Shown piece after piece: positions 10,216-23,319 of a DNA stretch of 64,000 nucleotides. Position numbers and translations under genes: made by a program. Numbering within the stretch: position 1 is the stretch's first letter; each line of letters starts with the position of its first letter. The notes beneath the pieces are model-generated. The model saw only the letters and a program-made list of their open reading frames with translations. It was not told the origin of the DNA and ran no database searches. The stretch is from Rallus limicola. Lineage: Eukaryota > Chordata > Aves > Gruiformes > Rallidae. The stretch lies in contig JAKCOZ010000040.1 of assembly GCA_022605955.1 (NCBI GenBank), positions 1,674,001 to 1,738,000 on the forward strand. The letters run 5' to 3'.

Positions 10216-10489
10216 CACATAAGTTATCTAATGAAATGCACCCATTAAATAGACCGATAAGGAAAGGATGTCATTCTGGTGTGAAATAGACATCTACATC
10301 TGAGACAATTCCACAAGTGTAAGATCAAAAGTTCTTCTGACTTTTTGATATCAACATAAAAATGATCTTCCACCTGTTTTTAGGAAGGGTCTTCAAGTTG
10401 ACTCTTTTTCTTTTCCTTACTCATTAAACAAATGCAATTTTTTTTTAGCTGGTGCTACCAGTTTCTTTTTTTTGAGTTGAAATTATTTG

Positions 10490-10557
10490 AGTTTAGGTTT
10501 GTATTAGATGATCTCTAAAGGTCCCTTCCAACACAAACCATTCTATGATTCTATGAT
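10490..10557 (+). repeat. CR1 LINE tail fragment
   Basis: Only the terminal block 'aaggtcccttccaacacaaa' and ATTCTATG repeats remain. Confidence 0.75.
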
Positions 10558-13500
10558 TGTTTCCCAAGAAACTGAATCTCCCCCATATAAAATCAAAAAC
10601 TTCTTCTGGCAATTAAAACCCAGTGTGGTTTTGGAAGAAAAAACATATAAAATTATTTTATGAAAATGACAGATGTTCTCAAGAGGTTCAAGAGCAGCCA
10701 CTACATGCCCTTTTGTTTCCAGACATCTATTACATAGATGTGTTCAGCCATCTCATTCACTTACAAGCTTTAAAGAATGGATTAGATAAACAGAATTGCT
10801 CCTTCTGACCCCCCAAAATCTTTCCTTGACATTGCTGGAAGTAACAGGAGGGGAGATCATAGTTGTCTCTCCCACAGTTTATGTGGTGCATGAATTAATC
10901 TATACATTGCATCCCAATATGAAATTTAAGAAAGCTTCTTCTCAACTTTTCCTTAATATGAATACATGCTGTGAACCCAGGATTTATAGACTGATGTAGC
11001 CAAGTGAATTAAGAGGTGATGACAAACATATTTTTGGGATGGAGACCAGAATTATGCTTGAAACCTCTAAGTGAAACAGCATATTCACATTTCCAAATAC
11101 TGAATCTCTGCATAGAGTCCCTGTACGTTGGATGACTTGGCTAATGCAGGACTGGGACTGGCTTCTTTTTTCTGTCACCACTCAGCACTGGATGTCTAGA
11201 GAAGGGTTTAGGTACTAAATTTGGGCATCTAGTTTTGCTGTAGACATCCTAGAGTCCATGCAGGGCTGGCAGATTTTACAAAGGACCACTGGTAGGCCTT
11301 TTGGAACCTCCACTGGAGGACAGCCAGCAAGCATCATAAAAGTGCTTGTTAAGTCACAGAAGTTGCTCCTCTGAAGCCAAGATTAGCCTGTATGAATGTG
11401 TGAGGGGGTATATATATTTCCTCTGAGTTGCGACATAGCTCCAGGTTGACTTTACCTGTGGAATAGCATTCTCAGGCTGATCAGAGATCTGTAACACCAA
11501 TTTCAGTCTGACCAGAAATTCAAACATTTTTATTTCAGAGGGAATGGACAGTGAAATAAATCTATGTATAATACAAGTTTTGTGTTAAAACAGTTCAAGA
11601 TTTCTAGTTGTATGGGGGGAAAAAAAGGCATAGGTTTCAGTCTGATGTTGGAACAGGTCTCTACTGTGCTCCCCCTGAAACCAGCCTCTGGAATTGGCTT
11701 TCTCTGTACATTGGTCAAGGATAGCATTCAAACACTTTCTGGTCTTCCTTTTGGAAGGTATCTTTCAGTAAAGCTTAAATCAGTATGGGCGGACAGCTCA
11801 GAGTATCATGTCTTGCTTCTCAATCTTTCCTGCAAATACAGGTCATAAATATCAATACAGCATCTCCAGCACATCCGCCAACACAAAAACAGGAAACAGA
11901 GGTCACGGTGCTGTGGTTATAATAGCTGGTATTTACCAAGAATGCTATCTGCAAACTTTCATAAGACTCTCCGAATATGCAAAGGAACTTAGCAGAAAAA
12001 GATTCCAGTACCAGAACTAAGCCAGCAGCCACTCTGAGCAAGAATAAGAAATGGCTATTCTGCAAAACAAGTGCTGTTGAAGCTCCCTGCAAAAAAAACC
12101 AAAACAAACCCACTTTTTTTTTTTTAAATCTGCTCAAGATAAAAGCATTGCACAGATTGAAAGAGAGAAAAACACTCCAATTTGGAGACAGATGGATATA
12201 TACCCCTTCAGAAAGCATAGTACTCTTTACAAGAGAACAGAACATCTCAATCAGTTTTTCTGGGTTTTTATCCATGTACTCCCTCGTTCATCTGTAATTT
12301 ATACAAGAATTTACTATGAAGCTTTTTATTTGCTCCCATCTTCCTCTCCCTAACAAATGGTCATTGAAATCCATTTCCAAAACAATAACTGGGAGTCTGG
12401 GAGATAGGAAGTGGGGTGGAGGGAGACAGAACGTACGGTACACTGTATTCTGCATAGTTGGGAAAGAGACAATCTCATAAGGTTTTCCAAAGCCAAGGCA
12501 AACTGGGATAGATGAAATACAATTCAGGAGACAGGCTGAGAACAAATTGTTAGGCTTTGTGGATTAGGTTTATTGAGATCATACTTGACAACTGACAATT
12601 GAAGAGATGAAAGAGCATTTATATCAATGGTGGAAGTAGGACCTGCACTTCCATAATATTTTATGACGGTTTCTAAAAGCCAAGATTTAGTCCAAACTTC
12701 CACCATGGGAAGAACTTAAAACTTCTTCATCTGGGAGGTGTCCTTAGTGTTCCTATATTTATCAACGTGGTGTGTGAACAGGGACAAAGCAAATATTAAT
12801 CTAAACCCTGAACCCTGTATGATCCCACTTTGTCAGTTTAGAAATGGGAACTGAGGCTCCTGTTCAAACCTGTGATCGTGAAATCCAATGGAAAATGCAG
12901 CTGAAGGGTAGCTGAGAGCCCCAAATCTGTGTCTTCACTATAGTTTGTCTTTAATGATATTTCATGTGTTCATGATTAGAGTACTGCAATGCCCATAACA
13001 TTTTACTATTATGCATGAACAATGATTTAAGAAAGCATCTTCTCAAAGAATCACATTTCAATAGCTGGACAAGATGAAATGTATGCTTAGAGTACAAGTT
13101 TACAAAGCTAAATGTGCAAAAAAAGTGTAACCACAGGTAGAGTTTTGACATGTATGGAAAATTCTACACTAACTGACTTGCTAGCAGAATTTTAAGCAAG
13201 AAAACAACAATATACCTGAGGTGTCTTATATCTGTAGCCTTTAGTTCCCCAAACCTCTCTTCTGCAGGGTAAAATTTAGTAAAAAAATTTCTGAGGTGGT
13301 GGAATGTAATGAAACATTAATTTGTTTCATCTTTCTTTCCCTAAATTGAACAGTGTGTTCCTGCTTTGCACTGGCTTTCATAGCTTTCTCATACAGGAAC
13401 ACAATTAACTAGATTGGACACCCTAAGGCCTGGTGGTTTTGTCTCTTGGTCTCTTAGGACAGATGGGGCAAGTTGGATTTTGAATGTCAGTGATGGATTT

Positions 13501-13767
13501 GGTGACAAGTTTGCAAGACAGGCAGAATGTCCCTGAATTGCTCAGTTTTCTCCAGATAGATATATATGTTTTCTCATAACAGTGAAACAAAAAGAAAGTG
13601 CTCTCTGTGCCTGTTGTACACACTTGTGAATGCATCCATTCCAAGGTCCAAAACGAAGCCCAGGCTGCAGAGTAGACTTGAATGAGTTGTTACAGTAGAA
13701 TGACTAGGTTACAATATGGACATCTAAGGTGTGGATGTCTACATGGGTATCATTTGAGATGTTCTAA

Positions 13768-13855
13768 TAATATTCAATGCTGAATATTATTATATGCTGA
13801 ATATTATATGCTGAATATAATTCAATGCTGAATATAATTCAATGCTGTATTATGC
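13768..13855. repeat. AT-rich tandem repeat (TATTCAATGCTGAA-type units)
   Basis: Five or so imperfect repeats of a 14-20 bp unit built from ATGCTGAATATTAT and ATTCAATGCTGA, about 250 bp upstream of TRAC exon 1. Confidence 0.75.
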
Positions 13856-14103
13856 TCTAGATCCTGCCTGGCCATGCTCTGTGTCTCCCACACAACATAG
13901 TCAACATAAGTTTCATGTAGCTTCTGCATCATCTGCTGTGGATGCCTTGGTTCTCTAAAGGTGTCCTAGCACAACAAGCCTATTATCAGGCAACACCCCA
14001 CTGGAATAATAGAAAATCCGCTGTACCTCAGAGTCTGTATGTTAATGTTGATGGAATTATGTACTCTGTGTATTCTCATCTAATGTCTCTTCTCCATTTT
14101 CAG

Positions 14104-17100
14104 ATGTTACTGAATCTCCTTCGGTCTACAGGCTGGTCTCTAAAGATGATGAGGATCTGGAAATGTGCCTTATCACAGATTACTCCCCTGAAAAACTTAC
14201 TCTTCCTTTTTCTGAGAAACCACCAAATGTTGTTGTGGAGGTGAAAACACCTGGGAGAACACAGGAAGTGAGCTACCTGTCAACCTACTGGAAGAAGAAG
14301 GATGAAATGCAGTGTGATGCAAAACACAAGGACTTTGGCGAACTGAAGGGCGAGGATCCTCAAAGTGGTAATGGCATTGTTGGGTGTGTGTATTGGGATA
14401 GAGATAGTCTGATCTCTGAGTAGGAGCAGGACTTGTTGACATCTCCCAACCTTGCAAGCAATGCTGAATTATGCTCCCACACTCCAAAGGAAGGTTGCCT
14501 TGTTACCTCTGTTTTATTTTTGCCTTCCTCCTTGGTGGAAACAAGATTAAGGGTCAGTAGACTGGTACAATTAAAGCAGAAAGTTCTTAAAATGACACTG
14601 AGGGGGATATAAAGCTTGAAAATCCATTGTCCAATGGGACACTAAAGTTTAATTAGATCATATTTTAGGCTTGCCCTGAAAACTGCAGGAAATGGGGTTT
14701 ATGGGAGGGTTTACTGCCCAGAAACTCGAATCCAGTCCTTCTAATTAGTGTTATCTTTATGAAATTCTGAAGTACATTTCTGTTATTAAATACATTTATT
14801 TACTATTATAATAAATAGTAATTTATTACTATTTGCAGATGCCAGCACTGTCTGTGTTACAGGGGTGTCTCTGTACTTCATGACAGGTATGTACATAGCA
14901 TTTTAGGAGTAAAGCTTGCCATGATTAAAGGAAATGTTTTCCCCCGAGTTTATAGGATCATAGAATCATAGAATGGTTAAGGTTGGAAGTAACCTTAAAG
15001 ATCATTAAGGTCCAACCCCCTTTCTGTGGGAAGGGACACCTCTCACTAGACCAGGCTGCTCAAGTTCCCATCCAATCTGGCTTTGAACACTTCCAGGGAG
15101 GGGGCAGCCACCACCTTCCTGGGCAACTTGTTCCAATATCTCACCACCCTCAAGGTGAAGAATTTCTTCCTAATATCCAATCTAAATCTACCCCCTTCCC
15201 TTTTTAAGACCATTCCCCCTTATCCTATCACTGCATGCCTGTCTAAAAAGTCCCTCCCCAGTTTTCTTGTAGGCCCTCTTCAGGTACTGGAAGGCTGATA
15301 TAAGATCTCCCCCCCGAGCCTTCTCTTCTCCAGGCTGAACAACCTCAACTCCCTCAGCCTGTCTTCACAGAAGAAGTTCTCCAGCCCTTTGATCATTTTG
15401 TGGCCCTGCTCTAGACCCATTCCCACAGTTCCATGTCCTTCTTATGTTGGGGACTCCAGGACTGGACACAGCACTCTAGGTGGGGTCTCACAAGAGTGGA
15501 GCAGAGGGACAGAATCCCCTCCTTCAACCTGCTGGCCACGCTCCTTTTGATGCAGCCCAGGATACTGTTGGCCTTCTGGGCTGTGAGCACACATTGTTGG
15601 CTCATGTTGAGCTTCTCATCTACTATCACCCCCAAGTCCCCCTCTGCAGAGATGCTCTCTATCACATCATCCCCCAGCCTGTATTGATGATGATTGCCCC
15701 GACCTAGGTGCAGGACCTTGCACTTGTCCTTGTTGAACCTCATGAGGTTAATGAAGTTCTTCCCTCAGACAGGGAATTTCCACAAAGGCCCCTCACACTT
15801 TGAACATCAAGGTTGGAAGCCATTTGGTTAATGTAGTCTTATAGATCTGAGCTGGTAATTTTATGTAAGCAGTGTAGACAGTGCCTACATGCTCTTAATA
15901 GGACTAGCCAAACAACTGCTCCCATTGCACAATGATTTAAGGTGGCAAGTCAGTCTTGCTGTATGTCTTGCTGCATTTCAGACTTCAAAAGTAATGCTTT
16001 TATTTTTGGATGCACAAACACTTAATGAGCAAAAAAAATAAGTGTGTGGTTTCTGCAGTGCAGGCTTGCACAAAAGATGCAGTGCATCTGAGCAAGCTTT
16101 GCTTCAGCTCATGACCGTGGGAGTCTGTTACCAGTGCTGGAGCCCAAGCAATTGCTGTTCCTGCTAGTTCAAAGGAGCTGAGGCTGCCTCTGCACTCGCC
16201 CTGTTTACAGAATAGCTGCACTTCTGTGAATGTGACGCCTTGCAAAAAAGAGAAAAGTTACCCAAATGTTTCCAAAACATGACTTCAGAAGAACACTCAT
16301 CAGTAAACTTGGCTGATTTGAACAGTCATTTCAGAGAGACGTTTTCAAAGGTGAATGGAAAATGACTTTTTGATGACAGGTACCACCTTCCCACACACAG
16401 AACAATGTTTTTCAAATAAAAACAGACCTAGTGCTCTTGAAGCAGAAAATATTTCGGTGCCCCCCTCCCTGCCCATCTTAATAAATTTTAGGAAGAAGGA
16501 GGGTTGCCTTCAACATCCTGGATTCATAATACACTGTATTTAAAAACAGCTGTATGGTTGGTAGACTTGCATGTTGGATGAGGTGGTTATTGAATGGCCC
16601 TTGAAACACTAACTGGAAGAAAAGAGAGTATCTTAGTGAGACAGACCTGCTCACTGTCTCATTATCTATCCTACTAGCTGATTCAAACTGACAAGGTGGA
16701 ACAGCTTCACTAAGAAGTGCTTTTGAGTCTGTCTGGATGTGAGGATGTCTCAGTTCTCTTGTGACTTTCATTCTCTCTTACTTTAACAGATGAAAAACTG
16801 AACTTGCTGTCTTTATCACATCTGTACCTGAAAATAATTTTCATGAAAGGAATTGTTATCAATGTGATGATGACGATGCTTGTGTGGAAAAAAAAGTGAG
16901 TATGGATGGGGGGTGTTAAGGCCTCTGACAGAAAATATCTGAATCAGTTCATTAACTAGAGATGTTCCTGCTCTCTGTAGTTTATGCAGTCTACCCATTC
17001 GCTTTTGTATATCAACAGTAAAATCTCTTTGCTCCTTTGGCCATATCATTGCTTTTGGTCACCCCTCAAATCTTATTTGCTTTATCCTTAAAAAATTAGC

Positions 17101-17877
17101 TGTTTTCTTCTTTCTAGACATTTCTCCCTTCCTTTTCTATACCCATCCCTTCCCTTGTCTGCATTCATTCATGCATCCATCAGATACATCCTCTGACCAG
17201 TCTGCAGCTGGGAAAGTTTGATGCTTATCAAGTTTAAGACCTCAGACTTAGAGTCATAGAATCATGTGATGTTAGGCTGGAAGGGACCTTTAAAGGTTAT
17301 CTAGTCCAACGTCGTGCAGTGAGCAGGGACACCTTTAACTAGTTCAGGTTGCTCAGAGCTTCCTCAAGCCTGACCTTGAATATCTCTAGGGATGGGACCT
17401 CCACTGCCAGTCTGGGCAACCTGGCCCAGTGTCTCACAGAATCATCACAGTGTCTCACCACTCTCAGAGTCAAGAACTTCTTCTCAAAGTCTAATCTAAA
17501 CTTACCTTGCTCTATTTTAAAACCATTGCCCCTCATTCTATCACAACATACCCTTGCAAAGAGACCACTGCTATCTCTCTTGTAGGTTCCCTTCAGGTAT
17601 CGGAAGGCAGCTCTAAGGTCTCCCCTGAGCCTTCTCTTCTCCATGCTGAACAAGCCTACGTGTCTCAGCCTGTCTTCATACAAGAGGTGCTCCAGCCCTC
17701 TGATCACCCCTGTGGCCCAGACATAATGTATTTATTTGGCCCAGTGTTTCTTTCTCCTCTTCCTTTTGCCTAGACATTTAGATATAACTCTGCGGGTCCA
17801 CCTGTATCCTGAATAAGGATTCAACATACCTTTATTTTTGTTACAGGAATGAAAGTAACCAGATGGTGACATCCTGA
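14104..17877 (+). CDS. TRAC: T-cell receptor alpha constant gene, 4 coding exons
   Basis: It encodes the constant part of the TCR alpha chain, the membrane receptor subunit that pairs with TCR beta and CD3. Exons: 14104-14367, 14839-14886, 16790-16895, 17847-17877, all with AG/GT borders. Exon 1 starts in the phase left by the J donors and gives the C domain: first Cys in EMCLITDY, Trp in LSTYWKKKD, second Cys in MQCDAKH. Exon 2 is a short connecting peptide with a Cys (STVCVTG) suited to the interchain disulfide. Exon 3 carries the transmembrane helix with the conserved Lys and Asn ([16 protein letters not shown]), the residues that contact CD3. Exon 4 adds a short tail ([10 protein letters not shown]) and the stop. 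The constant part is about 149 residues. CR1 copies sit in introns 2 and 3. Confidence 0.95.
14954..15743 (-). repeat. CR1 LINE copy in TRAC intron 2
   Basis: Reversed CR1. It begins with 'atcatagaatcatagaatgg' (terminal repeats on the minus strand) and runs back into ORF2; the minus-strand frame at 15411-15743 reads the end of the reverse-transcriptase ORF ([15 protein letters not shown]). Confidence 0.9.
17252..17719 (-). repeat. CR1 LINE copy in TRAC intron 3
   Basis: Reversed CR1 starting with 'gagtcatagaatcatgtgatg'. The minus-strand frame (17339-17707) contains typical CR1 residues such as [19 protein letters not shown]. Confidence 0.9.
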
Positions 17878-18615
17878 AGTAGCAAGAAATGTACTGAGAA
17901 ATCTTCTCCAGAGCATCTGTGCAAGAGGGAATGCAGGCATTCCTGCTGAAAGGGATGTGGCTTGCTGTTTCTATGCATCTCACCTGCCATTACAGTCTAA
18001 ATTGCTTTATTTGCATTGTTATAAAAGTACTAAAAATAAGCTTTACATTCTCAGCATTCTGCTCCCCCATATACATGATTCATTTAGCATGACAATGTCT
18101 TTTTTGTTTGCATGAAGCATGGTTTGCCATAAGTACAAATTGCCAAATACATCCTCAAAAGCAAACGTATTCAAGGTGTGTACGCACCAAGTCCTGCTAT
18201 TGTTTACCACATCAGAGCAAGGCCTTTTTTTCCCCCAAAGGATATGCTGCTAGGCCTCTTCAAAGTCCTTCAGTGAAATCATCACTTCATTATCACAGAA
18301 GAAAAAATTGGTTTTCTGATGGTTTTGAAGTCTATCTGGCGATACTTTTTTTCTGAATTTAAAAGAGCTTAAGATTTGGCTCTGTGTTTGGTTAAAAAAA
18401 CCCCAAACAACCCCTACTTTTCCCACTTTTGCTCAGTTCCAACAATCTGAGAGTTCCCAATTCCTTTTTATAATCATTGCATAAAACTGTACTGAAATAT
18501 TTACCTGTCCATGTGTGCACTCTTTGGAAACAATGCATGTGTGTGGAATTTGAATTCTTCAATTGTACAGGCAACCACCCTGATGTCTTGGCATTTCTTT
18601 AGGCCTTTGGCTGCT

Positions 18616-18621
18616 ATTAAA
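18616..18621 (+). terminator. Probable poly(A) signal of TRAC (ATTAAA)
   Basis: ATTAAA about 740 bp after the TRAC stop. No better AATAAA lies between the stop and this point. Confidence 0.5.
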
Positions 18622-18639
18622 CAATTGTTATAAAAAATA

Positions 18640-20300
18640 TGACACGTTTGACTTTTTTATCTGTGGTTTGAGGGACTTGTTTTACCCTTCAGATGAGCTT
18701 TAGGAATGAGCCTGGCCTTTGGGGTGAAGGAGGGAACAGCTGTCAGGATGTGGCCACCAGGCAGCATTTGCGATAACTGGCTGAACCCACCATGGCTGAG
18801 GAATAGCTACAGCCCCTTCCCAGGACATCCTTGCTGTGTCTGGGTGAGGAGAGTGTGGCTGGCTCAGAGTAATGAGGGAGAGCACTTCACAGAGGAGACT
18901 GTGCTATGTGCAGAATGGTGAAATACAGCTTCCACACAGTAAGAGGACTACTAAGCAGTCCGGGTACTTGAAGACTATTGCTGAGGGAAACACAGGAGCC
19001 TGAGGTGTCCAACCTCTAAATGTCTGCCTCTCCCAGGCATTGCTGGAGAACACCACTCCTGCTTTGCATTAATGACACCAGCAGACTGTGTCTCCAGGCT
19101 CCATTTGTCACTGGCAAGACTTTCTCCTTTTGTAACATTGGTTTCTCTATCTTCTGAAGCACTGGAGCTTCCTCTGGAAGGAGAAATCCTGAAGGATGCC
19201 CTGAAGGAAACACACCCTCCTTGCAAAGCTTGAACCTTGCTTGTGCCTCACATCAGTGCCCAGATTGAGTGTCAGGGAAAGCTTTGCCAGACAGGTAGGG
19301 CGATTCCTTCTTGCAGGTTTTTTGACACCCCTCCAGAGTCACAGCCATTGAGAAGAACTCTGAGTTTGGAAAGGCTCCTGCTTCAAAACATTTTAGTCAA
19401 AAGCCTTGGTGCTTCATGTGATAGAGGGGTCCCAATGTGAAGACCATGCTAGCATCCCTGCCACAGCATCTGACTCGACAGTGTGCAGCAGCAACACAAT
19501 AATTTCTGTGCTTTCACCTAATAATTTAGCAGGTAGCCTACCACAGGGTGACAGAGTTACTGACCCCTCCTGTCAAGGAACAACCTCAAAGTTTCCAGGT
19601 TTATTACACTGATTATTTTATAGTACAGATGTTCAGGGACTCACTCTCTTGTCTCTCCCTTGACACAACAGTACCTCTAATGTCTCTCCAACTACAGAAT
19701 GTCCACGGCTCTTAAAGTGCTGGCCTGGATGCCAGGCAGCTCTTGAAGTGTACATTTCACTCATAATGAGGCTGTGCCATTTAACAGGAAAACAGTTTGA
19801 TGAAGCTACCTAAACCATATTTGAATTACAAAGCAAGACCAGACAGTGCATTTCACAGATTTCCAACAAATTAACCAAATTCCAGAAATCTTCAGGGATT
19901 TGGAAGAAAAGTTTCCATGCTCATTTGCTTTTAGCATCACTTAAAATAAATAATATACATCTTAAATTTTCTGTGTTACACTTCAACCCCCCTCCTAGCT
20001 ATATGGTCAAGGAGGTCAGCTTGCTGCTTTTGGTTCCACATCTCAGTCTTTCCCAGGCTAAACCACCCCAGTGATAACATTTGCTGAGTGAGGAAATGAG
20101 TACAACGTAAAATGTTTTGACTAAGGTAACTCTTAGCATGCCACGTCCAAAACAATGAATTGGTAGGTCTAGTTCAAAGATACTTTCTAAAACTTGGCTT
20201 TCAATCTCTTTCACCACCCCACTACCTGCCCCCCATCACTGTTTTGCACTTTCTTGTTTATTTCAAGAAAGAAAAGAAACCACAGCGCAAAGTAAATGCA
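18640..20300. other. Intergenic TRAC-DAD1 sequence
   Basis: No exon or repeat recognisable. Short open frames have no domain. In other vertebrates this interval holds TCR alpha control elements. Confidence 0.4.
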
Positions 20301-20510
20301 GGAAATAACATGTTAGGACAGGATGTGGAAGTGGGCTTATGGCCCAGGTGGGGCAGGAAGATGAGGCACCACCAGTTCCATGACGCCACCATCGAGATCT
20401 GGGTCACCTTTTGATGCCTCTCTATACCCTACCACAGAAACCGCTTCCTCTGGAAAGTTGAGTGCAAAAGAGGGGGTGGGGGGAGCAGGGCTGGTATGAC
20501 ACGTGGCAGG
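20300..20510. promoter_or_regulatory. Candidate TCR alpha enhancer (E-alpha-like site cluster)
   Basis: Between TRAC and DAD1, where the TCR alpha enhancer and locus control region lie in mammals. The stretch packs ACAGGATGTGG (Ets plus Runx-like, 20318-20328), a CRE-like TGACGCCA (20381-20388), TCF/LEF-like CTTTTGAT (20408-20415), Runx-type ACCACA (20431-20436) and AACCGC (20439-20444), an Ets-type TTCCTC beside it, and an E-box CACGTG (20500-20505). Mammalian E-alpha is built from CRE, TCF/LEF, Runx and Ets sites, so both composition and position fit. Function is inferred. Confidence 0.45.
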
Positions 20511-21169
20511 GAGGGGGAGACGTATGTGGAAAAGAACAGCAGACGTTAGACCACAAGCCAAAGTCAAATGAGGTTGTCACCCTCCCTTCCTACCCCCTCA
20601 CCACAGCCTGCCATTTGGTCTGGGGGGAGTTGTTTTGGGTAAAGCAGGAAGGATTGAGCTATGTATAGGGTAGTCAGGCAAAGGAGGGGAGAAAATATGC
20701 TATGAAGTGTAGGGAGTGGTGGAGAGAGATCTTAGAAGCATGTAAGATTTCTGAATTTCCTCACAGACCTCTGCAACACGTTATACAGACAGTGAGTCCC
20801 TGCAGAAAAATCCTGCTTCTCTTGACCCAAAAAAGGAGGGAGGAAGATAGGGCAGGTCAGAGTCTCCTCACACTGACAAGGAAGGAGATGTTGCCATCAC
20901 CCATCTCTAGCACCCTCTCCCCTGTCCCAGCTCCTGCCTCCTAATATCTACCAATGGCTCGAGATGAATTTGCACCATTGTCAGCGATTTTGTTGGAGGA
21001 AACCTCCTCAGTAAACTTGGTGCTGCACACAGAACAGCCTTTGTCCTTGGCCACTTCTATAATGTGAGCAGGGACCAGAAAATGGTCTATTTAAGGCAGA
21101 GAGCCCTACAGACCTGTTGAAGGTTTATTCAGATGTGGGAGTAGCTCTAGTCAAATCTGACTGAGCGCT

Positions 21170-21610
21170 GAGTTTACGGCAACCAGGGGCGTTGCAAGCC
21201 AGAAACCCACACAGAAACCCACGACTCTTCCTCTCCCCACAGGCCTCCGTGCAGTTCTCGGGAGTGGCCGCAGGAGGGTCTCTCTCCCCAGCCGAAGCGC
21301 GGGGAGGTAATCACACAGCCCGCGGGGTGGCATTGGCGGCTTGCGAGAGCGGCCCTGGCAGCCCGAGCCGGGCCGCGGCTCCGCAACACCAACGCCACAG
21401 GCCGCCCGTTCGCCTGACTCGGAGCTCGCCCTTCTCATGGGGAAGAGGAGCCCCGTGGCTCAGGCTGCCTGCTGCCCCTCGGTTCGGAGCTGGCACGGTT
21501 GCACGCAAAAGCAGCTTTGTGCCTGGGGCTGGAGGGGTCAGAGCTGGCTTGAAGTCTGGGCCTGCCGGACCCAGCATCCTGTGACCCTGCTCCCTCACTC
21601 CTCAGTTGTG
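21170..21610. promoter_or_regulatory. Small CpG island of unknown purpose
   Basis: GC- and CpG-rich sequence in an otherwise AT-rich interval. All frames are open, as expected of GC-rich DNA, and none shows a recognisable protein. It could be a promoter of an unannotated RNA or part of the TRA-DAD1 control region. Confidence 0.4.
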
Positions 21611-21713
21611 TGTTAGACCAGAGACTTAGAAGCTCCAGGGCTTACCATGCTTCCAGGGTTAATGGTTGCCCATAAGTTCCAGCAGGAAATGCTGGGAGGA
21701 CAAACAAAATCAC

Positions 21714-22305
21714 AAGGTTGGGAAAGACCTTCAAGATCATCAAGTCCAACCATTCCTGTCCTGTGCTAAACCAGATCCCTGAGCACCTCATCTCCCCTCT
21801 GTTAAACACACCCAGGGATGATGACTCCACCCCCGCCCTGGGCAGCCTGGGCCAGGCCCTGACAACTCCTTCTGTAAAATTTTTTTTTCTAATGTCTAAT
21901 CTGACCCTGCCCTGGCACAGCTTTGTGCCATTTCCCCTTGTCCCATCTCCTGTCCCCTGGCTGAAGAGACCATCCCCCACCTCTCTGCACCCTCCTGTCA
22001 GGGCAGGGCAGGTGGGGAGAAGGTCTCCCCTCAGCCTCCTCTTCTCCAGCCTCAACACCCCCAGCTCCCTCAGCTGCTCCTCAGAGGATTTGCCCTCCAG
22101 CCCCTTCCCCAGCCTGGTTGCCCTTCTCTGGACTCGCTCCAGGATCTCCATGTCCTTCTGATGGTGAGGAGCCCAGAACTGGACACAGTATTCAAGGTGC
22201 AGCCTCCCCAGTGCCCAGTCCAGGGGCACAATCATGTCCCCAAACCTACTGGCCACACTATTTTTGATACAAGCCAGGATGCCATTGGCCTTCCTGGCCA
22301 ACGAT
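21714..22305 (-). repeat. CR1 LINE copy
   Basis: Reversed CR1 (3' block 'gaaagaccttcaagatcatc' near 21723). The minus frame has [10 protein letters not shown] and [16 protein letters not shown] blocks of CR1 ORF2. Confidence 0.88.
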
Positions 22306-23310
22306 GAACTGGAGTCATGGTACAAGGCTGAGAAGTTGCAGCCATCAGACCCCATGTATTTTGCCAGCAGACCCTTTCTTTGTCGCATCACCTTGATGCC
22401 ATCTATACCCATCTACTCAGCACTGTTACATTTCATTGAATCAGCCTTAATACACATTTTACCCAAGCAGTGTTTCAGCTGCAGAGCAAACCAGACAAGC
22501 ATGCAGCAGGATCAGCGCAAAAACGGAGTGGCATGCATGAAGGTAACCCAGGTTAATTCTTCAGCCAAGGGTGTGGAGGGGCTGTTGGTCTACTGTGGGG
22601 GGTCAGTATCTTATCCTGGGCCCATAACCTGACCACCACAGGGCTCAAACTTCCCATCAGGACAACGAAGCAGTTGACCTCAATGTGGGAACAAGCCTGG
22701 GCTTGAGGTGGCAACAGCTGAGAGCCAAACCCCATTGAGTTCAAGCGTTTCACAGCACTTTACAGGGGAAGGGGCTTTCCATGAGGTTATCTGAGGGGTG
22801 ACCTTTTCCATGGACACAGAACAACTCAAGCACAGCTCTGAGGCACAGCTTGGCAGCCCCATCCAACATCCTTGGGTTTATCAGCACATCAGACTGAAGA
22901 AAAGGTGGCTGTATCACTGCCAGGCCCCACGGAGCCTGTAACTCCAGCTGGGATACAGCTGTGCCCCACCTGCCCCTGAGGAACATGGGACCTGGGGACA
23001 TGCTAGAGGAACCCCTCCACTTCCTTCCATTCATAATGGCTAACCACTACCTAACCCAAATTTTCCATAGCTTTAAAGCCTGGGGTCACACTGACAACAT
23101 ACTTTGCATAAGATAAAGGGGCAGCACACAAGATGAAAAGGGAGGATGACAACTGAATTTCCAGGATGATTTGTTTCTTCCTTCCCTCTGAAACTGGAGC
23201 ATAGCCTTCTGGGTAAGCAGAATGGGTGGTAAAGAGAAGGAGTCGTGCCTGAGAGGGAACTTGTGTGTCAGAACCTCTGTATTTGTCACCAGAAGGAAAA
23301 TTACTGCATT
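22306..23310. other. Intergenic, 3' of DAD1
   Basis: No exon, RNA gene or known repeat supported. Confidence 0.4.
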
Positions 23311-23319
23311 ATAAATGGG

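Larger units (their letters stand above)
10216..14103. other. TRA J-C intron region
   Basis: AT-rich non-coding stretch between the last J relic and the first TRAC exon. It holds a short CR1 tail at 10490-10557 and an AT-rich tandem repeat at 13768-13855. The 151-residue minus-strand open frame at 11820-12275 looks random. Confidence 0.6.

Noticed and set aside
10800..10880. EVTGGEIIVVSP frame resembling a J 3' part
   Set aside because: No FGxG core, RSS or donor; similarity is probably chance.
11820..12275. 151-residue minus-strand open frame in the J-C intron
   Set aside because: Composition of random AT-rich DNA, no domain, Cys/Phe/Ser-rich; no promoter or splice context.
21192..21584. 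130-residue + strand frame in the CpG island
   Set aside because: Competing frames on both strands, no recognisable protein.
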